Shown here piece after piece: positions 38,536-44,366 of a DNA stretch of 44,366 nt. Each line of letters starts with the position of its first letter. The first letter of the stretch is position 1. The DNA is from Oscillospiraceae bacterium (GTDB lineage: Bacteria > Bacillota > Clostridia > Christensenellales > Aristaeellaceae), in NCBI GenBank assembly GCA_031280145.1, contig JAITHB010000140.1, positions 1 to 44,366 of the forward strand. Reading direction: 5' to 3'. Below the pieces are notes generated by a model that saw only the letters and a program-made list of their open reading frames with translations, was not told where the DNA came from and ran no database searches. A program made the translations under genes and the position numbers.

Positions 38536-39840
38536 ATGCTGACAAGAATTATCAACGCTGGGCTGTTCAGCGGGGAAACAGCGAACGGCAAGCCGATTTA
38601 CATAAAGGACGCGGCAATCGACTTTAACGGCGGCAAAATTCTGTACGCGGGAAACGCGGCGGCCGCGCCCGCGCATTCGCCTGAACGCGTCGTAGACGGC
38701 GCCGGCTGCGTCGCTATCCCCGGCATCGCAAACGCGCACACCCACGCGGCGATGGTTCTGCTTCGCGGATACGGAAGCGACCTCAATCTGCACGACTGGC
38801 TTCACAAGAAAATCTTTCCCGCCGAAAACAAGCTGACCGCGGAAGACGTATACTTCGGGAGTTCGCTGGCGTTCCTTGAGATGCTTCGCTTCGGCGTGAC
38901 GGCTTCATGCGATATGTACTTCATGGAGGACGAGATCGTCCGCGCCGCCGCAGACACGGGCATTCGCCTCGCCGTGGTTAATCCCGCGGTCGGCTCCGCA
39001 AAAGAGAATCGACCGCAAATTGACAATATGGAAAGAACGTTCGTCAAGCATAACGATACGCATGGCGGACGCGTTCGCGCATTGTTCGGCGTCCATGCGG
39101 AATACACGTCGGACGCGGATATGGTGCGCCTTGTCGCGGATAAGGCGAAGGAACTCGGCGCGGGAATACACGTCCATATATCCGAGACGCAATCCGAAGT
39201 CGAAGGGTGTTACGCAAGACACGGCGTGTCGCCTGTCCGTTACTTTGAAAAGCTCGGGCTGTTCGACCGACCGACCATGGCGGCGCACTGCGTTCGCGTT
39301 AACGCCGAAGACATACGCATTCTGGCGGACAACGGCGTAACCGTCGCGCACAACCCCGTGTCCAACCTCAAGCTCGCGAGCGGCGCCGCGCCCGTTCCCG
39401 CAATGCTTGCGGCGGGCGTGAAGGTAGCGCTCGGCACGGACGGCGCTTCAAGCAACAACAACCTGAACATATGGGAAGAAATGCGCCTGATGTCCATCCT
39501 GCACAAAGGAACGTCGGGAAACCCAATCGCGGTCACACCCGCGCAGACGCTCGCCGCCGCCACGGTTAACGGTATGCGCGGCATGGGTTTCCATAACGCG
39601 GGCATAATAAAGGAAGGTTGGGACGCGGACATTGTGCTTATCGACACCAACGGTCTGCACCACTGCCCCGCCTTCGCGGAAGAACCCGAAGCGGACCTCG
39701 TTTATTCCGCGCAGGGAAGCGACGTCGTTATGACTATCGTCGCGGGCGAAGTAAGGTACGACCACGGCATATATCCCGGTATCGATGTTGAGCCGATAAA
39801 GAAAGCGGTAAGAGAGTCCGCGACAAGGATTACGCAATAG
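38536..39840 (+). CDS. mtaD: 5-methylthioadenosine/S-adenosylhomocysteine deaminase
   Basis: 434 residues. A metal-dependent amidohydrolase of the cytosine/adenosine deaminase group. Metal ligands are His68 and His70 (GIANAHTHAAM), the His in HVHISETQSEVE and AAHCVRVNAED, and the Asp in LGTDGASSNNNLNIW. GYGSDLNLHDWL and the last two motifs are typical of MtaD. The usual reaction deaminates methylthioadenosine or S-adenosylhomocysteine to inosine derivatives for salvage; other members act on related adenosines, so the exact substrate is not certain. ATG 38536 follows AGAGGA. Its TAG stop shares one base with the GTG start of the next gene, so they are coupled. Confidence 0.92.
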   Translation: MLTRIINAGLFSGETANGKPIYIKDAAIDFNGGKILYAGNAAAAPAHSPERVVDGAGCVAIPGIANAHTHAAMVLLRGYGSDLNLHDWLHKKIFPAENKLTAEDVYFGSSLAFLEMLRFGVTASCDMYFMEDEIVRAAADTGIRLAVVNPAVGSAKENRPQIDNMERTFVKHNDTHGGRVRALFGVHAEYTSDADMVRLVADKAKELGAGIHVHISETQSEVEGCYARHGVSPVRYFEKLGLFDRPTMAAHCVRVNAEDIRILADNGVTVAHNPVSNLKLASGAAPVPAMLAAGVKVALGTDGASSNNNLNIWEEMRLMSILHKGTSGNPIAVTPAQTLAAATVNGMRGMGFHNAGIIKEGWDADIVLIDTNGLHHCPAFAEEPEADLVYSAQGSDVVMTIVAGEVRYDHGIYPGIDVEPIKKAVRESATRITQ

Positions 39841-41543
39841 TGTACAGACAAGGATACGCAAAGCGCAGGAAGCGTTTGTTATACATACTTATCGCGTGCG
39901 TTCTGCTGCTCGTGGCCGCTGTATTCCTCATGCTGAGAAACGGCGGCGCGCCGCCCCCGAAAGCCGCGGACGAAGTGCTGTATCAAGGCGGCTCCGACGT
40001 TCAGCGAACCGACCTTGTCGGTTTTACCGCCGTTCCAGCGTCGGGCGGCATAGTGGTGACGCTGTCGTTCGCGGGGAGCAACGCGGACGGCGTGTTGGTT
40101 CCCATATACAGCATACCTACGCTTCGCGTGCTGCGCATAAGGAATCCGGAGCGGGTCGCCATCGAAGTGACGTCGCTGGCAAACCGCGTGAACGCGGACT
40201 TGTCGCAAGTACAGAATAGTTTGATCAGCGGAACGTTCATTCTGGGCGACACAATCTATCTGCAAATGTCCGCGCCCGTCAACGTTTCATTGGAGGGCGT
40301 CGGCGGAAAGCTCGTCATGCGCCTGTCCGCAGCGGGGCGCGAGGCGGGTTCAAGCGGTTACGCGTGTCTCATCGACACCGTGACTTCTCACGCGCAGACA
40401 CCGCTTCTCGCTTCTTTGCTTGAAAGCGGCTTCAGACCCGCGCTGGCGCAGGACGGCAAGACAATCTTCATGCTCGGCGAACGCAAACGGAGCAGAAAGG
40501 AAGCGGAAACGCTTGCATCAGCCGCGCATGAAATCGCGCGCAAGCACGGCAGCCTCGCTTCGCCTTCCATAATACGCCTTGACGCGAACGCTTCTTTCAG
40601 CGCGAAGGCGGCGGATTCGTTCGGAACCGAGTATGAGAAGCTTGCGAATGAAGGCAGGGTTTCATTCGAGTTGGTTCTGCGCGACGCGCGTCCGCTTGCG
40701 GTAAGCTTGAACGAGTCCGCGCTCGTTCAGCGTTCGGACGGAAACCTTCTTCTGATGAACAAGGAAGCGTCGCGCACACCGTTATCAGTACCGCCGCGCG
40801 CAAGAACGGCTTCCGTCAACGAGAGCGCGACATGCGCCGCGGTTCTGCTTGAAGACGGCGGTTTGGTTTGCGTGAACCTGCTTACCAACCAAACGCGCGA
40901 CCTTGGTTTGCCTGTCACGCCGAACACAACCGCGTTCGCGTGGATAAGCGACACCATTCTTGTCGCGATGACGGGCGATCCGATAAGGCTGTACAGCATC
41001 GATATAAAGAGCGACTTCTGGGAAAAGCACGAGGACGCGGAACTTGACACAATCCGCTTGGTCGACCAATACGCGGGCGAGCAAGGCGAGCTTCTTTCCA
41101 CCGCCGAAACGCTGCTGTTCAAAACCGACGGCGCGCTTCTTTACTGGTTGAATTTGGAAGACAGGTCGCGCCGGCTTATCTCCGCCGCCAACAAGTTCGC
41201 GGCGGACGCCGAAGGTATGCGGATTGTCACGCAGACCGGCGACGCAAGCTCGTCCGCGCTCGTTTGGCACGACTTAGATAAGGGCGAGCGTCTTATAATC
41301 GGGCTGAACCTCGACGTTAGCGACTTCTCGGTCAGCGCGGACGGGCGCGGCGCGTGTATCATTCTGCGCGAGCAAGGCAAGAATAAGCTGTATTCGTATA
41401 CTCCCGAAGGCGGGCTTGCGTATATTTGCGCGTTGCCGAACGGCGAGCTGGACAGTACGCCCGAAAGCGGCGCGTATTACTTCTCTGTCGCGGAGCGCGA
41501 CGGAAGTTGGTCATTATACAAGATGAGGATTGCGCGCGATTGA
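39840..41543 (+). CDS. Membrane-anchored protein with AMIN-like and propeller-like regions
   Basis: 567 residues. The GTG at 39840 overlaps the mtaD TAG by one base and has AAGGA (39825-39829) upstream. Residues 1-14 are strongly basic and 15-33 are a membrane anchor (LLYILIACVLLLVAAVFLML). Residues about 60-160 resemble an AMIN-like beta domain, with LRVLRIRNPERVAIEVTSL as the clearest match. Residues about 175-260 look alpha-beta (AETLASAAHEIARKHG), vaguely like the N-acetylmuramoyl-amidase fold but without a zinc-ligand set that I can confirm. The remainder (about 285-565) has repeated short strands of the kind seen in beta-propellers (for example FSVSADGRGACIIL). No known family name. The TTG start of the next gene overlaps its stop. 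Confidence 0.75.
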   Translation: MYRQGYAKRRKRLLYILIACVLLLVAAVFLMLRNGGAPPPKAADEVLYQGGSDVQRTDLVGFTAVPASGGIVVTLSFAGSNADGVLVPIYSIPTLRVLRIRNPERVAIEVTSLANRVNADLSQVQNSLISGTFILGDTIYLQMSAPVNVSLEGVGGKLVMRLSAAGREAGSSGYACLIDTVTSHAQTPLLASLLESGFRPALAQDGKTIFMLGERKRSRKEAETLASAAHEIARKHGSLASPSIIRLDANASFSAKAADSFGTEYEKLANEGRVSFELVLRDARPLAVSLNESALVQRSDGNLLLMNKEASRTPLSVPPRARTASVNESATCAAVLLEDGGLVCVNLLTNQTRDLGLPVTPNTTAFAWISDTILVAMTGDPIRLYSIDIKSDFWEKHEDAELDTIRLVDQYAGEQGELLSTAETLLFKTDGALLYWLNLEDRSRRLISAANKFAADAEGMRIVTQTGDASSSALVWHDLDKGERLIIGLNLDVSDFSVSADGRGACIILREQGKNKLYSYTPEGGLAYICALPNGELDSTPESGAYYFSVAERDGSWSLYKMRIARD

Positions 41544-41902
41544 AGAAACGCAAAACGCTTGGCAATACGGCGAAATGGTTGATTTTGGAGATAATCGCTT
41601 ATCTGTCGGTATTTATCGGCGCGCCGTGGGTTGTGCCGCTGTTCGGTAACGCGCAGGCGGCGTTGTTTGTTCTGCAGATAATCATTCAGCCGCTGACCGT
41701 CGCCTTCGTATGTTTCTTCTGCACGCTGCGCGGACTGAATATACTGCTGTGCGCGGCGCTGACCGTGGCGTTCCTGTTCGCCCCGATCGTTATGCTGAAC
41801 GTGATACCCAGCGGCGGCGGGATTGCGTTATCCTCGGCCGCGGCGATATTGTTTTCATCCGCGGGAATGGAATTGCGCAAGAGGCAGGGAAAGGATATAT
41901 GA
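41540..41902 (+). CDS. Small polytopic membrane protein, unknown
   Basis: 120 residues from TTG 41540, which overlaps the preceding TGA; the frame is open upstream but that part is inside the previous gene. MKKRKTLGNTAKWL is a basic N-terminus. About four membrane segments follow (about 14-32, 42-62, 65-88 and 93-110), for example FVLQIIIQPLTVAFVCFFC and LCAALTVAFLFAPIVML. The C-terminus is basic (ELRKRQGKDI). I do not recognise a family. Tight overlap on both sides puts it in one translation unit with mtaD, the propeller-like protein and the next small gene. Confidence 0.7.
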   Translation: MKKRKTLGNTAKWLILEIIAYLSVFIGAPWVVPLFGNAQAALFVLQIIIQPLTVAFVCFFCTLRGLNILLCAALTVAFLFAPIVMLNVIPSGGGIALSSAAAILFSSAGMELRKRQGKDI

Positions 41903-42006
41903 AGAAGATTTTCCGTGTTCTGTTGTATCTGCTGGGGTTGATTGTGTTCGGCGGATTGATATATCTTGCCATCATTTTGATTGACGTGCCGCCGACGGTG
42001 CTGTGA
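41899..42006 (+). CDS. Single-pass small membrane protein, unknown
   Basis: A 35-residue protein. ATG 41899 overlaps the previous stop by 4 nt (ATGA) and has GGAAAGGA upstream. The sequence is a basic MKKIFR start, then one membrane helix (VLLYLLGLIVFGGLIYLAII) and a short DVPPTVL end. Its overlap, ribosome site and membrane character support it as real, though a protein this short is easy to overcall. It is the last gene of the unit. Confidence 0.55.
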   Translation: MKKIFRVLLYLLGLIVFGGLIYLAIILIDVPPTVL

Positions 42007-42021
42007 CGATTAGTTATTTTT

Positions 42022-42121
42022 AAGATATGGGCGAGTTTTGATTACTGCGGGCGATGTATTGATAACGGCGGGCGAACCCCCGGCTCGCTCGCCGTTATCA
42101 ATACACTGCCCGTCATATCTT
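42022..42121. repeat. ~100-bp interrupted palindrome between convergent genes
   Basis: AAGATATG (42022-42029) pairs with CATATCTT (42114-42121). TGTATTGATAACGGCG (42055-42070) pairs perfectly with CGCCGTTATCAATACA (about 42090-42105). The loop is AACCCCCGGC-like. No T-run follows, so it may be a palindromic repeat that also works as a two-way terminator. Confidence 0.7.
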
Positions 42122-42145
42122 CACCCGCCAATTCAAAACCGAATA

Positions 42146-43039
42146 TTACAACGGAGATTCTCCCGCCAGAATAAGACACCCCGCCGCCGCGGAATCGTCG
42201 CCGAGCGCGGTCGCTACAATATAGCTGTCGATATTGTTTACTATCACGTCGGAACGGATGTATCCGTTCAGTATATCCGTCACGTTCCGCCTTATCATCG
42301 CAAACAGATGGGTCTGCTTCATCACGCCGCCGCCCAATATGATTCGTTCCGGCGAAACGGTCACAATCAAGTTGACCGCGCACTGCGCGATATAGTAAGC
42401 GACCAAGTTCCACACAGGATGGTCCTGCGGCAGGTTCTGCGCGGGAATGCCCGTCCGCTTGAGTATCGCGGGTCCCGACGCGACGCCCTCCAGGCAGCCC
42501 TTGTGATACGGACAGAAGCCGTCCGGCGCGCCGTCGTACGGATGAGCGCGGACGAGCATGTGTCCGATTTCGGGATGAAGCAGACCATGCACGATTCGTC
42601 CCTCGGACACCACTCCGCCGCCTACGCCCGTTCCGATCGTAATGTAGACGATGTTGGACAATCCCTTACCCGCGCCTATCATGAGTTCGCCGTATGCCGC
42701 GGCGTCCACATCCGTCTCAAACACGACGGGAATTTCGAGCGCGTCGCGGATTATCGGCAGTATGGGAATATCCGTCCACGCAAGCTTCGGCGTGCTTGTT
42801 ATATTGCCGTAATCCTTCGCGTTCTTATTCAGTTGAATCGGTCCGAACGACGCCAAGCACAACGACGTAACGGGATTCCGCACGAAGAATTGAATAAGCT
42901 TAGGGATAGTCGTTTCCGGCATTTCCGTCGGAAACGATTCGCGCTTGAGTATCGTTCCGTCGGGATACCCTATGGAACAGACCATCTTCGTGCCGCCGGC
43001 CTCGATACCGCCGACCGGGGGAAACACATGCGTTTGCAT
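42146..43039 (-). CDS. scrK: ROK-family fructokinase
   Basis: 297 residues. It phosphorylates fructose (and possibly mannose or glucose) with ATP. The phosphate loop is GGIEAGGTKMVCSIG (about 10-24). The catalytic Asp lies in ETDVDAAAYGE, followed by ITIGTGVGGGVV. The ROK zinc site is HPEIGHMLVRAHP and FCPYHKGCLEG (His and three Cys). GCLEGVASGPAI and SFGPIQLN are the marks of the bacterial ScrK/YdhR fructokinase branch rather than of glucokinase. It begins 2 nt after the dgt stop, in the serS-dgt-scrK unit. No sugar transporter or sucrose hydrolase is near. Confidence 0.9.
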   Translation of the reverse strand: MQTHVFPPVGGIEAGGTKMVCSIGYPDGTILKRESFPTEMPETTIPKLIQFFVRNPVTSLCLASFGPIQLNKNAKDYGNITSTPKLAWTDIPILPIIRDALEIPVVFETDVDAAAYGELMIGAGKGLSNIVYITIGTGVGGGVVSEGRIVHGLLHPEIGHMLVRAHPYDGAPDGFCPYHKGCLEGVASGPAILKRTGIPAQNLPQDHPVWNLVAYYIAQCAVNLIVTVSPERIILGGGVMKQTHLFAMIRRNVTDILNGYIRSDVIVNNIDSYIVATALGDDSAAAGCLILAGESPL

Positions 43040-43041
43040 AA

Positions 43042-44052
43042 CTAATCAAACCTCACAGGCGGAACAAACATATCGGTGAACGTCTTCATTGCGTATTGGT
43101 CCGTCATGCCCGCGATATAGTCAACGACACATCGCGCGTGACCGTCTTGCGGGCAGCGTGCGCGATAACTATCGGGCAGAAGAGACGCGTCCGCGTTGAA
43201 CGTGTTATACAGCAGCTCAAGAAGGCTGTCGGCCTTGCGCTCGTCTTGCTCCTTAACCCGTGCGCGGTACAGCTTCGCGTACAGGAAGCCGCGCAGCTCG
43301 TCGCTCGCCTGCTGAACCTCGTCCGACATGCGAACGCGCGGCGCGTCTTTGCTGATTTCCACTATGTCTTGGATGACGCGCTCAATCCGCACACCGTGCG
43401 TGCTTCCGAGCACGGAGATTGCGGGCTTGGGAAGCTCGTCAAACGCTATCAGACCGCCGCGGATTCCGTCGTCTATATCGTGGTTCACATACGCGATTCG
43501 GTCCGCATACCTCACGCACCAGCCCTCAAGCGTGGCGGGAAGCCGCTCGCCCGTGTGGCACAGAATGCCGTCGCGCACCTCATACGTAAGGTTGAGACCC
43601 GCGTTATCATTCTCCAGCAAGTCAATCTGCCTAAGGCTCTGCTCGTTGTGGCGGAAGCCTTCGGGATACAGCCTGTCGAGCGAGCGCTCTCCCGCGTGTC
43701 CGAAGGGAGTGTGTCCGATGTCGTGTCCGAGCGAGATAGCTTCCGTCAAGTCTTCGTTCAGGCGAAGGCTGCGCGCGATGGTTCTCGCAATCTGCGAGAC
43801 CTCAAGCGTGTGCGTGAGGCGCGTTCTGTAATGGTCGCCGAGCGGAACGAGCATCATCTGCGTCTTGCCCTTAAGCCTTCGGAACCCCTTGGAGTGTATT
43901 ATGCGGTCGCGGTCGCGCCCGTATTCCGTGCGCAGCGCATCGGAAGAAATAGGGGCTTCGCGGCCGCGCGTTTGGCACGCCTTCGCCGCGTATGGGCTTA
44001 GGCGCGTCAGTTCCTCTTGTTCAAGCGCGGAACGAACGGAACGGATTGTCAT
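43042..44052 (-). CDS. dgt: Deoxyguanosinetriphosphate triphosphohydrolase-like protein
   Basis: 336 residues of the HD superfamily, dGTPase-like. The metal site is visible: [17 protein letters not shown] (His), then [17 protein letters not shown] (His-Asp pair), and later [14 protein letters not shown] (Asp). [17 protein letters not shown] near residue 50 is the usual substrate-side motif. Such enzymes cleave dNTPs to nucleoside and triphosphate and so trim the dNTP pool. The length fits the short (type 2) bacterial form. The ATG overlaps the serS stop by 4 nt. Confidence 0.94.
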   Translation of the reverse strand: MTIRSVRSALEQEELTRLSPYAAKACQTRGREAPISSDALRTEYGRDRDRIIHSKGFRRLKGKTQMMLVPLGDHYRTRLTHTLEVSQIARTIARSLRLNEDLTEAISLGHDIGHTPFGHAGERSLDRLYPEGFRHNEQSLRQIDLLENDNAGLNLTYEVRDGILCHTGERLPATLEGWCVRYADRIAYVNHDIDDGIRGGLIAFDELPKPAISVLGSTHGVRIERVIQDIVEISKDAPRVRMSDEVQQASDELRGFLYAKLYRARVKEQDERKADSLLELLYNTFNADASLLPDSYRARCPQDGHARCVVDYIAGMTDQYAMKTFTDMFVPPVRFD

Positions 44053-44366
44053 ATTGGCTTCAGTATCTCTTTACCCATACGCGGCACAAGCACATCAGGC
44101 ACGCGAACCGAACCGTCCGCCTGCTGGAGCTGCTCCAGTATGGCGGGGAACACGCGCGAAGTGGCAAGCCCCGAACCGTTGAGCGTCGACACGAATTCGT
44201 TCTTGCCCGTGTCCTGCCGCTTGAAGCGAATGCCGCCGCGCCGCGCCTGATACGCGTTCGCATTGCTGACGGAGCTTACTTCCTTGTAGATTCCCATCGA
44301 GGGAATCCAAACCTCTATGTCGTATGTGCGCGCCATCGAAGCGGATATGTCTTCCGCAGCAAGCTT
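44049..44366 (-). CDS. serS: Serine-tRNA ligase, C-terminal part (5' end outside window)
   Basis: The frame is open to base 44366, so only the last 105 residues are present. [20 protein letters not shown], then [17 protein letters not shown], is the region just after motif 2 in bacterial Ser[20 protein letters not shown] and [16 protein letters not shown] make up motif 3 and the ATP-binding Arg. It charges tRNA-Ser (and tRNA-Sec). It overlaps dgt by 4 nt and leads the three-gene unit on this strand. Confidence 0.96.
   Translation of the reverse strand, partial: KLAAEDISASMARTYDIEVWIPSMGIYKEVSSVSNANAYQARRGGIRFKRQDTGKNEFVSTLNGSGLATSRVFPAILEQLQQADGSVRVPDVLVPRMGKEILKPI

Noticed and set aside
43096-44001. 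Open frame of 301 codons opposite dgt
   Set aside because: Antisense to a full-length HD-domain gene; Arg/Val/Ala-rich, no motif.

Overview
The window looks like a piece of chromosome from an anaerobic, low-redox member of the Firmicutes, probably class Clostridia, with GC-leaning codon use. The gene content points there: a SpoIID/LytB-type protein, murA behind a YwmB-like gene, whiA followed by an HPr/Crh-like gene, a DUF896 (YnzC) protein, MutS2 with Smr, ZapA, an AddB-type nuclease, a NusG-domain-II protein beside a Gx-transporter protein, a DUF3343 protein near a class V cysteine desulfurase, a short 2[4Fe-4S] ferredoxin and BspA-type leucine-rich repeats. I cannot name the genus from sequence alone. 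I see no rRNA, tRNA, CRISPR array or replication origin.

Layout, left to right. 1-6.3 kb: a left-truncated, exported SpoIID/SH3 protein (minus) diverges from diaminopropionate ammonia-lyase, followed by an exported leucine-rich-repeat protein, a ferredoxin and an L,D-transpeptidase. 6.3-11.0 kb: a tight minus-strand operon pheS-pheT-DUF896-GNAT-fumarase beta subunit. 11.1-17.1 kb: a plus-strand block with a large zinc-ribbon/membrane/TPR-like repeat protein, a NusG-II protein, a Gx transporter, a YwmB-like protein and murA. 17.1-22 kb: a cysteine desulfurase (minus), a DUF3343 protein (plus), then a minus operon response regulator-histidine kinase-ispE with 4-nt overlaps. 22-26.3 kb: zapA-mutS2 and an FAD/[2Fe-2S] oxidoreductase on the minus strand. 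26.4-33.3 kb: a GNAT, then a plus operon murB-whiA-crh-like-radical SAM-addB. 33.3-37.1 kb: a disturbed, AT-richer region with an FtsX-type permease, an ABC ATPase cut off after Walker A, an IS1634-like transposase remnant and a frameshifted beta-helix adhesin. 37.1-42.0 kb: an aldo/keto reductase (minus), then MtaD deaminase coupled to an AMIN-like/propeller-like membrane protein and two small membrane proteins. 42.1-44.4 kb: a minus operon serS (cut by the window edge)-dgt-scrK.

Most of the window is housekeeping: translation (pheST, serS), cell wall and division (murA, murB, ispE, zapA, whiA, L,D-transpeptidase), DNA and ribosome maintenance (mutS2, addB, dgt). The most unusual signals are small repeats. 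One GC-rich dispersed repeat sits upstream of the cysteine desulfurase and also inside whiA, where it is translated in frame. A tandem hairpin repeat of about 40 bp occurs as a pair at two distant loci. Long inverted repeats built from Shine-Dalgarno-like purine tracts lie in the leaders of two unrelated genes. Other oddities are a WhiA lacking its first LAGLIDADG half, an HPr with Thr at position 15 but Ser at 46, a MurA with an internal insert, and an AddB without Walker A and without a neighbouring AddA.
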